Positions 24,851 through 31,909 of a DNA stretch of 31,969 nt are shown piece by piece. The translations under genes and the position numbers were made by a program. How positions within the stretch are numbered: the first letter of the stretch is position 1; each line of letters starts with the position of its first letter. The DNA comes from Vicinamibacteria bacterium (GTDB lineage Bacteria > Acidobacteriota > Vicinamibacteria > Vicinamibacterales > UBA2999). Under the pieces are notes generated by a model, which saw nothing but the letters and a program-made list of their open reading frames with translations, was not told the DNA's origin and made no database searches. The DNA lies in contig JAICQE010000024.1 of the NCBI GenBank assembly GCA_025938035.1, forward strand, positions 1 to 31,969, in the 5' to 3' direction.

Positions 24851-25157
24851 CCAACGGAACACGACAAACCGTACGGCAGATGTTGAATGGCAAGACAAGC
24901 GATTCGTCCGTACTATTCGACGCACGCAGGAGCGATTTGTGATGTCACAATTAGTGCGTCGCGTCGCGTTGCGCTGGTGCCGTTATTGGGCTTCCTCGCG
25001 TTGGAAGCCGGCTCCGGTTCAGGCGGGAGCTGTGATTGCGAAACCCAGGTCGAGGATCCGCCATGCCTGCGAGCCGTATGAAGCGGGAGCGTACGTTGGC
25101 CTGTGGTGCTCGTAAGGGCCGCTGACGACGGGCCACGTAGCTATTGGAGATCGAAGA
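24851..25157. other. intergenic region before TIGR03435 copy 5
   Basis: No convincing gene is present. A 14-bp palindrome lies at 24937-24950. A 64-codon plus-strand frame (24887-25081) has no family resemblance and no ribosome binding site. Confidence 0.45.
24937..24950. promoter_or_regulatory. TTGTGA-TG-TCACAA palindrome
   Basis: Perfect 6-bp arms around a 2-bp centre. The half-site TGTGA is that of CRP-type regulators, but their spacing is normally 6 bp, so a Crp/Fnr link is only a guess. It lies about 208 nt upstream of the TIGR03435 copy 5 start. Confidence 0.35.
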
Positions 25158-25754
25158 GTGCGGGCAGGTGCCATCTGCATGATCAGTGCGCTCCTCGGCG
25201 CATCCGTCGCCGCCCAACAACCAAAGCCGCGATTCGAAGTCGCATCCGTGACGCCGGCCGAATCACTGAAGCCTTTGCGAGCGCCCGTACCGCGGGTTCA
25301 GCCCGGCGGGCGATTCAGCGCAGGTCTCGCCACCGTCGAGGCGCTCATGTCGTTCGCCTACGATTTGAAGCCATATCGAATCGCCGGCGGGCCCGATTGG
25401 GTGCGGCGGGACAGATTCGAGGTCAGCGCGAAGGCGGAAACCGATGCACCCGCCGATCAGATCAGGCTGATGGTGCAGTCGCTGCTTGAAGATCGCTTCA
25501 ACCTGGTGACACACATCGAGCAGCGTGAGATGCCGTTTCAGGCGCTCGTCCGCGCGCGGTCCGACGGATCTTTGGGCACCATCCGTTCCCAGTTCACGCT
25601 GGTGACGGCCTTGTTCGGCGTTTACAACAACGATCCGAACCTTCCCGCGCTGTCCACCGCATTGCAGGAACAACCCGGTCTCAAGTTGGAGCCGCGACGG
25701 GGCCCTGTGGACGTGCTCGTGATCCACTCGGCGCAGCACCCGGCGGAGAACTGA
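25158..25754 (+). CDS. TIGR03435/DUF3738 protein, copy 5, internally deleted
   Basis: A 198-residue member. It has a short signal sequence (AICMISALLGASVAAQ), the opening RFEVASVTPAES, then VQPGGRFSAGLATVEALMSFAYDL, IAGGPDWVRRDRFEVSAKA and the helix MVQSLLEDRFNLVTHIEQREMP (each in turn), and the C-terminal hallmark STALQEQPGLKLEPRRGPVDVLVI. The section that normally carries the CG-rich middle and the VDRTGLTGRYD strand is absent: after RSDGSLG the sequence passes quickly to the C-terminal helix. Copy 3 lacks a different section. The GTG at 25158 has GGAGA upstream at good distance. Copy 6 follows after 33 nt on the same strand. Confidence 0.85.
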   Translation: MRAGAICMISALLGASVAAQQPKPRFEVASVTPAESLKPLRAPVPRVQPGGRFSAGLATVEALMSFAYDLKPYRIAGGPDWVRRDRFEVSAKAETDAPADQIRLMVQSLLEDRFNLVTHIEQREMPFQALVRARSDGSLGTIRSQFTLVTALFGVYNNDPNLPALSTALQEQPGLKLEPRRGPVDVLVIHSAQHPAEN

Positions 25755-25787
25755 GGAACAGACCAGGCCGATCAGGTACGCTGCCCT

Positions 25788-26699
25788 ATGCCCACTTTGG
25801 TCCCCTGTCACATCCGCCGGGTGGCGGCCGTCGTCGCCACGGCATATGTCGCCATCCAGCTGTCGCCTGCGCAAGCCCAGGACGGGGAACGGTTCGACGT
25901 CGTTTCGGTCAAACAGAACATCGACGGTGGCGGCCTTCTCACCGGCGGCTTCTGCAACGGCACCGACTCGAGCGTTGCCCCCACGAATGTCACGGTGGCA
26001 CCGAATGTCGGTGCGGCACCCGCGGGCAGCGACCGCGCACCGGTATCTCCCGGATCCTGCCGCTTCGGGAAGACGACGCTGAAGGAGATCGTCGCCGCCG
26101 CCTACGCAATCCCGCGCCGGGATTTCGAGCGGCTGATCGTGGGCGGGCCGAGCTGGATCGGTTCCGACCTGTTCGACGTCGAAGCCCGCACCGAGAAGCC
26201 GCGATCGCAGGCGCAGCTCGAACGGATGCTGCAGACAATGCTCGCGGAGCGGTTTGGCCTGCGGACGCATCGGGACACGCGTCAACTCGATGGGTACGCC
26301 CTCACGGCCGTGGCTGGAGGGTCACGGCTGAAAGCGGCGGAACCCGATGCGCCGAGCCGCATCAGAACGGTGGGCCGCGTGTCGCTGACGGCCACGGCGA
26401 CACCCATGGAGCGCCTCGCACAACTGCTGACCCTGCAATTGGGAAAGCCGGTCGCCGACGCGACGGGCCTCCGCGGGCGCTATGACTTCACGTTGAACTG
26501 GACGGCGGGGCCCTTCGAGGCCGGGCCGTTCGGGCCGCTGCCGCCGGTCGTCCAGCCGCCGTCGCCGCCGGCGGCTGAGTCGACCGGTCCGTCCATCTTC
26601 ACCGCGCTGGAAGAACAGCTCGGCCTGCGCCTGCAACCGCGACGGATCCCGACGGAAGTGCTCGTTATCGACGCGGCACGTCACCCGCTCCCGAACTGA
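25788..26699 (+). CDS. TIGR03435/DUF3738 secreted protein, copy 6
   Basis: A 303-residue complete member. Signal sequence VAAVVATAYVAIQLSPAQAQ, opening RFDVVSVKQNIDGGG, then a family-atypical insert of about 35 residues with two cysteines (FCNGTDSSVAP...GSCRFG), KEIVAAAYAIPRRDF, LIVGGPSWIGSDLFDVEART, the helix MLQTMLAERFGLRTHRDTRQ, VADATGLRGRYDFTLNW, a Pro-rich linker and FTALEEQLGLRLQPRRIP. The conserved Asp-Arg-Thr before GL is changed to Asp-Ala-Thr. No clear Shine-Dalgarno sequence precedes the ATG at 25788. It is convergent with the cysteine-rich protein gene; a hairpin separates the two ends. Function unknown. Confidence 0.93.
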   Translation: MPTLVPCHIRRVAAVVATAYVAIQLSPAQAQDGERFDVVSVKQNIDGGGLLTGGFCNGTDSSVAPTNVTVAPNVGAAPAGSDRAPVSPGSCRFGKTTLKEIVAAAYAIPRRDFERLIVGGPSWIGSDLFDVEARTEKPRSQAQLERMLQTMLAERFGLRTHRDTRQLDGYALTAVAGGSRLKAAEPDAPSRIRTVGRVSLTATATPMERLAQLLTLQLGKPVADATGLRGRYDFTLNWTAGPFEAGPFGPLPPVVQPPSPPAAESTGPSIFTALEEQLGLRLQPRRIPTEVLVIDAARHPLPN

Positions 26700-26716
26700 A
26701 CGGCGGGGCGCGCCGT
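26700..26716. terminator. hairpin between convergent genes
   Basis: ACGGCG and CGCCGT form 6-bp perfect arms with a 5-nt loop directly after the TIGR03435 copy 6 stop and 15 bases before the end of the cysteine-rich protein gene. Its position suits a bidirectional terminator, though no U-tract is present. Confidence 0.45.
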
Positions 26717-26730
26717 CGGTCATCGGCGTA

Positions 26731-26967
26731 CTACGACGCGCAGGTGTACTTGCCCGTGTTCCCGCAGTCCCAGCACGCGCCGATGCAGTTCCAGCCGACG
26801 GTATCGCACCCTGAGCCCGAGCACGAGTCGCAGAAGTAGTACCAGATCTGACAGTCGCCGCAATAGAAGGGACAGTTCGCCGCGTACGCCGGCTTGGCCG
26901 CGCCCAGGTAGAACGCGACGGCGCTGACGGCAAAGAGGATTCTGTTCACGATTTTCAGTCTTCTCAT
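26731..26967 (-). CDS. secreted small protein with ten cysteines
   Basis: A 78-residue exported protein that I do not recognise. A basic start (MRRLKIVNR) and hydrophobic core end in a signal peptidase I site, AYA before ANCP, leaving a mature chain of 49 residues with 10 cysteines (20%), rich also in Gly, Asp and aromatic residues. Spacing is C-x3-C-x2-C-x6-C-x2-C-x4-C-x6-C-x3-C-x2-C-x7-C. The first and last parts look like an internal pseudo-repeat, NCPFYCGDC and NCIGACWDC, each followed by one more Cys 6 or 7 residues later. No CxxCH heme site, lipobox or double-glycine leader is seen. The ATG at 26967 has GAGGAGC about 7 nt upstream. It lies downstream of a DsbA-like gene and a YkgJ-like gene on the same strand, so disulfide formation is the obvious inference; metal binding is an alternative. 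Confidence 0.85.
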   Translation of the reverse strand: MRRLKIVNRILFAVSAVAFYLGAAKPAYAANCPFYCGDCQIWYYFCDSCSGSGCDTVGWNCIGACWDCGNTGKYTCAS

Positions 26968-27028
26968 CACAACGCTCCTCGGAATAACACGTGTCCGTGA
27001 TCGATTTCAGGGAGTCGGGGATCTCCTG

Positions 27029-27739
27029 CTACCGGCGCGCCTGCCGCGTCGTCCGCAGCTTCTCGACAGCCGATTCGAATTCGTCGAACGGCCGGGCCCC
27101 GTTAATCTTTGTGACCAGATCGATCGTGCCGTCCGCCTTCACCGTGCCGAGGAAAAAGGACGGCGTGGAGTTCACACCCAGGCGCCGCGCGATTTGCATG
27201 TCCTGACGGATCCGCTCGGCCATCTCGCCGCTATCGAGACAGCGCTGGAACGCCGCTTCGTCCAGCCCGATCTTCCTGGCCCGGGCCGACAGATCGGGCA
27301 GGTCCAGCGCCGTCGGCTCGGCGAACAACTGCTCGTGCATCTCCCAGAAGCGGCCCTGTCGTGCGGCGCATTCCGCCGCCTCGCTTGCTTTCGGGGCGCG
27401 CGGGTGAATCGGCAGCGGGAAGCTGAAGAACACCTGGGTGACGTCTCCCGAATCAAGCCATTCCTTCTTGATGCTCGGTCCGGTCTCCTGCGTGTGTTTC
27501 GCACAGTACGGACACTCGTAGTCGGCAAACTCCACGAGCGCCACCCGTCCGTCGCCCCGTGCGTGCGTGATCTCGTCGGCGGCGATGGTCAGTCCCGACA
27601 CGCTTTCGACGTTCGGCCGCGCATTGCCGCCGGGACGCTGCGGCGCCGGCTGCATCAGCTTCCAGAGCATTGCCGACGCCACGACGCACATCAGGACCGT
27701 GGTGAATACGTCGACACCGGGTTTCACATATCGCCACAT
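27029..27739 (-). CDS. membrane-anchored DsbA-like thiol-disulfide oxidoreductase, first copy
   Basis: A 236-residue thioredoxin-fold protein (DsbA family, Thioredoxin_4 group). Residues 10-29 form a single transmembrane anchor, placing the domain outside the cytoplasm. The active site is CPYC (76-79) in FADYECPYCAKH and the cis-Pro is Pro193 (STPSF). The helical insert carries FPLPIHPRAPKASEAAECAARQGRFWEMHEQLF in consecutive pieces, with extra cysteines at 124 and 167. The ATG at 27739 has GGGAGG 6 nt upstream. It follows the YkgJ-like gene by 20 nt and precedes the ten-cysteine protein by 61 nt, so the three are probably one operon. It is the paralogue of the gene at 30095-30847. Role inferred: oxidising or isomerising cysteines in an exported partner. 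Confidence 0.94.
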   Translation of the reverse strand: MWRYVKPGVDVFTTVLMCVVASAMLWKLMQPAPQRPGGNARPNVESVSGLTIAADEITHARGDGRVALVEFADYECPYCAKHTQETGPSIKKEWLDSGDVTQVFFSFPLPIHPRAPKASEAAECAARQGRFWEMHEQLFAEPTALDLPDLSARARKIGLDEAAFQRCLDSGEMAERIRQDMQIARRLGVNSTPSFFLGTVKADGTIDLVTKINGARPFDEFESAVEKLRTTRQARR

Positions 27740-27759
27740 TGCGTCCTCCCTACATCGCG

Positions 27760-27810
27760 TCACGCGCTGGCGCGAACGGCCTTCGCCGCGCGCCGCGGGC
27801 CGGCGCCGCC
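27760..27810 (-). repeat. 51-bp duplicated segment, copy 2 (3' end of the YkgJ-like gene)
   Basis: Matches 24627-24677 at 48 of 51 positions by my alignment, including the TGA stop. It encodes the Ala/Arg-rich tail GGAGPRRAAKAVRASA, which lies outside the conserved YkgJ domain. Confidence 0.75.
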
Positions 27811-29139
27811 GCGAGCGGCAATGGATGTCGCCGCCTCGAGGGTCAGCGCACCGAGCAACAGCTGCTGCACGGTGGCGCGCGGAGCGTGCGTCACGCGATT
27901 CAGCAGACCGACGCTGTCGAAGCGCGACAGCCGTCCATCCAGCTTCTTCGCCAGCCGTTTCAGGAATTCGATTCGCCGCAGTCGATCACCGGGAAGATGC
28001 GGCCGCAGAATCTCGCCAAGCGGCGCGCGTGCCTTCTGTTGCGCCTGCGGCAGCAACGCCCGGGCGATTTGGACATAGGCCGCCTGGAACGGCGGCCCGC
28101 CACCGAACGACAGGTCGACGACCATCTCGGGCCGCCACATCAACGGTGCATGCAGCTGGCTGAGGAGCACCAGCAGCGGCCGGAAATTGCTCGTCAGCCG
28201 CATGACGGTCTGGTACGAGACCTGTTCCATCCCGGCGCGAACAGCAAGGTGCGTGATCGCGTTGATGGCCAGCAGGAAATCCGGGAGCGTGCGCAGGTCG
28301 ACGAGCGTCGATCCGTCTCCGGGCTTCCGGAAGACCATCTGAGCCCGGAGCGTCGGAGTCATCGCCATCATCAGCTGAAGGATCCGCGGATCGTCAGATG
28401 GATCGTGCGTCGTCCCCAACACGTCGTCGATGTCGCGCCGCAGTTGTTGACAGGCGGCCGTGTGCGCCGGACGGTCGGCCGGGCGTCCCCCGGTCGCCGC
28501 GATGACGCGCTCGGTGACCTCGCTCTGCGCCGCGGCGAATGCTGCGTACGTCCCGCCATGCGGCTGACGTTCGGCGAGGCGGACGATCTGGCGCTCCAGA
28601 TCGATCACGGCGTCGTCGGTGAGCGCGAGCGGCCGAAGCTCCTGCAGATGGTCATCGACACCGTACGACTCCAGCGTCCGGAGCAGGTCGTCGTGATTCG
28701 AGCATGCGCTCGCACCAGGGGGCACCACCTCCAGTGGGCACAGCTGGGAATGTGGGACGACGAGCAGATGACGGCCAACGCGTGCGAGGGCGTTGAAGGG
28801 AAAGAACCGGCACGTGCCGGGCTTGGCGCCGAAGCCGTGTTCGATCTGAATCCGGCAGCGCCCGTCGGCGGTCAGAAAGAAGCATCCCGGGGCCAGGTTT
28901 CCAACGTGGTAATGCGTGGCGAGCGCGTCGCACGGGTCGAGGAAGAACCGGACCTCCGCGTGCGTGGCGAGCTGGGGCTGCAGCTCGCGCTCTCCATTGA
29001 TCGTGTAGCCGTGACCGCGGCAGCACTGAGCGCCACACGACACGCAGTCGTAGCTGAATACGCCGCTCGGAAAAGCGAAATACACCCGATCGGCGGCGAT
29101 GTTCACCGGTGGACGTTCGGAGTGGATGGTGATACTCAC
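27760..29139 (-). CDS. YkgJ-family cysteine cluster protein (FliB-like)
   Basis: A 459-residue protein. The N-terminal 150 residues hold the YkgJ-type cluster (PF03692): Cys32, 35, 39 and 40 (DCVSCGAQCCRG), then Cys70, 86, 95, 110, 134 and 146 (e.g. CFFLTADGRC and TCRFFPF), as in proteins thought to bind zinc or an iron-sulfur cluster. The remaining 300 residues are helical, as in the longer FliB-like members, some of which are flagellin lysine methylases; no flagellar genes are near, so that role is not implied. The GTG at 29139 is the only reasonable start, with TAAGG upstream. It leads a probable operon with a DsbA-like protein and a ten-cysteine secreted protein. Its last 17 codons are repeated at 24627-24677. 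Confidence 0.87.
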   Translation of the reverse strand: MSITIHSERPPVNIAADRVYFAFPSGVFSYDCVSCGAQCCRGHGYTINGERELQPQLATHAEVRFFLDPCDALATHYHVGNLAPGCFFLTADGRCRIQIEHGFGAKPGTCRFFPFNALARVGRHLLVVPHSQLCPLEVVPPGASACSNHDDLLRTLESYGVDDHLQELRPLALTDDAVIDLERQIVRLAERQPHGGTYAAFAAAQSEVTERVIAATGGRPADRPAHTAACQQLRRDIDDVLGTTHDPSDDPRILQLMMAMTPTLRAQMVFRKPGDGSTLVDLRTLPDFLLAINAITHLAVRAGMEQVSYQTVMRLTSNFRPLLVLLSQLHAPLMWRPEMVVDLSFGGGPPFQAAYVQIARALLPQAQQKARAPLGEILRPHLPGDRLRRIEFLKRLAKKLDGRLSRFDSVGLLNRVTHAPRATVQQLLLGALTLEAATSIAARGGAGPRRAAKAVRASA

Positions 29140-29299
29140 GGCGCGTAACCTTAGCGCGTCGCTCGACCGGCTCTGCTCACGGACTGCCGTACGAATGTGA
29201 CCGCGGGAGTGATTCCATCCGTACGGCGATGTGTACGGCGCGGTCCGGCGCCGCCGGAGTATCGTTCGCGCGGCATGCGCCGATTGGCCGCGGACTCCA

Positions 29300-29977
29300 A
29301 TGACGATTCACCCGCGTGTCGCCGTCCTGCGGCAACTGCTCACAGGTCGCCATAGCTGTCGCGCGTTCCTCAGTTCACCCGTGTCGCCGCCACTGGTCAG
29401 CCGGATTGTCGAGCTGGCGCAGCGCGCGCCGTCCTGGTGCAACGCGCAACCCTGGCAGCTGCTCGTGACCTCGCCGGAGGCGACCGAGCGGTTCCGCCGC
29501 GCACTTGCGGCGGCGGCCGGGCGGGCGCCATGCCCTGACCTTCCTTTCCCGGTTGCATACCGCGGTATCTACCAGCAACGGAGGAGGGCGTGCGGGTACC
29601 AGTTGTACGCGAGTCTCGGCCTCCTCGAGGCAGGGCCGGAAGAGCGCCGGCGGCAGGAGCGGGAAAACCTGCGCTTCTTCGGCGCTCCACACGTGGCCGT
29701 TGTCACGACGGAGGCGGCCCTTGGCGTCTACGGCGTGCTGGACTGCGGTGCCTTCATCGCCAGCTTCATGCTTGCCGCTGAGAGTCTCGGCGTCGCCACG
29801 ATCGCGCAGGCGTCAATCGCCGCGCGCTCGGACGTCGTGCGGGCGCACTTCGCGCTGCCGTCCGATCGACGCGTCGTCTGCGGAATCTCGTTCGGCTATG
29901 AGGACAGCGCGCACGCGGCGAACCGGTTCCGCACCGATCGTGCGCACGTGCGAGAGGTTCTCAACTGGATCGAGTAG
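29300..29977 (+). CDS. nitroreductase-family flavoprotein
   Basis: A 225-residue FMN-dependent oxidoreductase of the nitroreductase family. The FMN-binding opening is LLTGRHSCRAFLSSPVSPPLV, the conserved region APSWCNAQPWQLLV follows (about residues 43-56), the dimer-interface helix with DCGAFIASFMLAAESLGVATIAQ (in two parts) is present, and the closing CGISFGYED is typical. The group resembles PnbA-type nitrobenzoate reductases; the natural substrate is unknown. The ATG at 29300 gives the usual N-terminus; the frame is open upstream without a better start. It is divergent from the YkgJ-like gene and 117 nt upstream of the second DsbA-like gene, so it may be cotranscribed with that one. Confidence 0.93.
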   Translation: MTIHPRVAVLRQLLTGRHSCRAFLSSPVSPPLVSRIVELAQRAPSWCNAQPWQLLVTSPEATERFRRALAAAAGRAPCPDLPFPVAYRGIYQQRRRACGYQLYASLGLLEAGPEERRRQERENLRFFGAPHVAVVTTEAALGVYGVLDCGAFIASFMLAAESLGVATIAQASIAARSDVVRAHFALPSDRRVVCGISFGYEDSAHAANRFRTDRAHVREVLNWIE

Positions 29978-30094
29978 CCGACGACATCTTCCGTCAGTAC
30001 GGCGGTCTGTGTCTTTCCCTCGGGCGCGCGTTCCAGTACACCGTGGCCTGTCCCGCGCCGCGTCGACAGCGGCGCATCAACTCCGGAGGTATCG

Positions 30095-30847
30095 ATGCTG
30101 CGCCACATCAAGTCCGCACTCGACGTCGTCAGCACTGTTGCCGTGATTGCAGCGGCCGGCGCCCTTCTGTGGCGCATGTACAACCCGCCGACGCCGCCAG
30201 GCCAGCGCGCGCCAGTCGAGACGGTCAAGGATCTGAGTCTGCCGGCCAACAGCATCAGGCATGTGCGCGGGAACGGACCGGTGGCCGTCATCGCGTTCTC
30301 GGACTACGAATGTCCGTTCTGTGCGAGGCATGTCCAGGAAACCGGACCGGCGATCAAGAGCAAGCTCCTGGATGCCGGCGTGATCCGCGAGGTGTACCTC
30401 AATTTCCCGCTGCCGATACACGCGAAGGCGCAGAAAGCCGGTGAAGCGGCTGAGTGCGCCGCCCAGCAAGGCCGCTTCTGGGAGATGCACGAAGCGCTGT
30501 TCGAGAACTCGAAGGCGCTGGAGATCACGGACCTGGCGAAGCACGCGGAGCGGCTCGGTCTCGATCAGGCGAAGTTCGGGAACTGCCTCGAGAGCGGCGA
30601 GACCGCGGCAGCCATCCAGCGCGATCTCGCAGAGGGAAAGCGATTGGCGGTGAGCGCGACGCCGGCCTTCTTCATTGGTCTCGTCCGTGACGATGGGACC
30701 GTCGACCTGCGAAAGCGCATCAACGGCGCCCTTGGATTCGAGGACTTCGAAAAGGTGGTCACGGAAGTGCGGCCGGCCCGCCGCGCCGGCGCGCCATTCG
30801 AGTGGTGGTCACCGCGGCCGGAATTCCAGCGGGCTGCCGTCCGCTAG
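30095..30847 (+). CDS. membrane-anchored DsbA-like thiol-disulfide oxidoreductase, second copy
   Basis: A 250-residue paralogue of the protein at 27029-27739, alike along its whole length. One transmembrane anchor (residues 9-27) is followed by the active site CPFC (73-76, SDYECPFCARH) and the cis-Pro Pro190 (SATPAF). Shared insert motifs are NFPLPIHAKAQKAGEAAECA and GRFWEMHEALF, with cysteines at 121 and 164 in equivalent places. A 20-residue C-terminal extension (FEWWSPRPEFQ) is not in the first copy. GGAGG lies 6 nt before the ATG. It is downstream of the nitroreductase gene. Its TAG stop (30845-30847) lies inside the target duplication of an IS481-type element, so the gene is intact although the element sits directly behind it. 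Confidence 0.94.
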   Translation: MLRHIKSALDVVSTVAVIAAAGALLWRMYNPPTPPGQRAPVETVKDLSLPANSIRHVRGNGPVAVIAFSDYECPFCARHVQETGPAIKSKLLDAGVIREVYLNFPLPIHAKAQKAGEAAECAAQQGRFWEMHEALFENSKALEITDLAKHAERLGLDQAKFGNCLESGETAAAIQRDLAEGKRLAVSATPAFFIGLVRDDGTVDLRKRINGALGFEDFEKVVTEVRPARRAGAPFEWWSPRPEFQRAAVR

Positions 30848-30848
30848 C
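30843..30848. repeat. target site duplication, left copy (GCTAGC)
   Basis: GCTAGC is found immediately outside both ends of the IS element (also 31871-31876). The six bases fit the NCTAGN target known for IS481 of Bordetella. Confidence 0.8.
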
Positions 30849-31870
30849 TGTTAAGGTCAAACACGTTGTTCAGCCGGTAGCCGACTCCACGGCGGTTGAC
30901 AGTTCAAAGCCGTGTGTGGGCGTCGCCGATTGTAGTACTGCAGCCAGGGTTTGAGCGCCTTAGATCGTCTCGGTGAATCCAGATAAGCCGTCGCGTACGC
31001 CCATTCCTGGAGGAGCGTCTGAATCAGGCGCTCCACTTTCCCATTCGTTCGCGGTGTGTACGGTCGCGTCCGGAGATGACGGACGGCGGCACGAGCCAGG
31101 GCGACGCGAAAGAGCTGCGAGCGATACGCGCTGCCGTTGTCAGTCATCACACGACGGATGGTCACCCCGCGCGCGCCAAACCACGCGAGCGCTCGTGTCA
31201 CGAACGCGACCGCCGCCTCCCGATCTTGCGCCTCGAGTACTTCGGCGTACGCGACGCGGCTGTGATCGTCAACCGCTACATGCACGTACTCGCGGCCGAT
31301 GCCGCGCCGCATCTGCCGGCGGTCGCCATGGATCCGGTGGCCGACCCCCGCGATGCGCATTAAGGCCTTGATGTCGACATGCAGGAGATCTCCCGCCGCC
31401 GCCCACTCACACCGGAGGACGGGCACGGGACTCGTCAGCCGCGGGAGTCGATTCAAGCCCGCTCGCTTGAGCAAACACGTTACCGTCGAGCGCGGCATCC
31501 CTAGCGCATGGGCGATGCGCCACCCCGGCCATCGCTGCTGTCGCAGGGCCACGACTTGGGCCTGCACCGCGACCGGCGTTTGACGCGGCTGTCGCCGCGG
31601 CCGCGAGGAGGCATCAGCCAGAAGCGTATCCCCGGCGCGTTGTCGCCGTTGCCACTTGTATCCACTGCGTGTGCTCAGTCCGATGGCCGCCGTCGCCGCC
31701 GTCATCGTCCAGCCTTCATTGACACGACGAAGCAGCAAGTGTCGCCCTTGAGCAGTGGTCTTCGCGTTACGATGAATCTTCATCCGGAGCCTCCTCTTGA
31801 GAACGGAACGTGTGGTAACGCCCATTCTCTTGAGACCGGTTCCGGATGAACAACCTGTTTAGCCTAAATA
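30849..31870 (-). mobile_element. IS481-family insertion sequence, complete
   Basis: The element is 1022 bp with terminal inverted repeats at 30849-30877 and 31842-31870. Over 29 bp, 23 positions match, including the shared inner block GTTGTTCA and CCGG. Left end begins TGTTAAGG, right end (reverse complement) TATTTAGG. Flanking GCTAGC copies give a 6-bp target duplication. It holds one full transposase gene on the minus strand whose stop lies inside the left repeat. All parts needed for transposition look intact. Confidence 0.9.
30857..31783 (-). CDS. IS481-family transposase
   Basis: A 308-residue DDE transposase. The N-terminal half contains helix-turn-helix domains (TAATAAIGLSTRSGYKWQRR, then WPGWRIAHALGMPRSTV). 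The rve catalytic core follows, with the first Asp in LLHVDIKAL, the second in VMTDNGSAYRS and the Glu in TNGKVERLIQTLLQEWA; the ending PHTALNCQPPWSRL is typical of the family. The ATG at 31783 has GAGGAGG 6 nt upstream; a longer frame to 31825 exists but lacks such a site. Length is normal for IS481. Confidence 0.95.
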   Translation of the reverse strand: MKIHRNAKTTAQGRHLLLRRVNEGWTMTAATAAIGLSTRSGYKWQRRQRAGDTLLADASSRPRRQPRQTPVAVQAQVVALRQQRWPGWRIAHALGMPRSTVTCLLKRAGLNRLPRLTSPVPVLRCEWAAAGDLLHVDIKALMRIAGVGHRIHGDRRQMRRGIGREYVHVAVDDHSRVAYAEVLEAQDREAAVAFVTRALAWFGARGVTIRRVMTDNGSAYRSQLFRVALARAAVRHLRTRPYTPRTNGKVERLIQTLLQEWAYATAYLDSPRRSKALKPWLQYYNRRRPHTALNCQPPWSRLPAEQRV

Positions 31871-31876
31871 GCTAGC
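31871..31876. repeat. target site duplication, right copy (GCTAGC)
   Basis: Second copy of the 6-bp GCTAGC flank, directly after the right terminal repeat. Joining the two flanks restores the native sequence downstream of the second dsbA-like gene. Confidence 0.8.
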
Positions 31877-31909
31877 GCATCCTCCGGTGCGTGGGGCGCC
31901 GATTTCGTG

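Noticed and set aside
27739..29148. 469-codon plus-strand frame opposite the YkgJ-like gene
   Set aside because: The minus strand carries the conserved cysteine cluster and upstream of the next gene a good ribosome binding site; the plus frame is a shadow.
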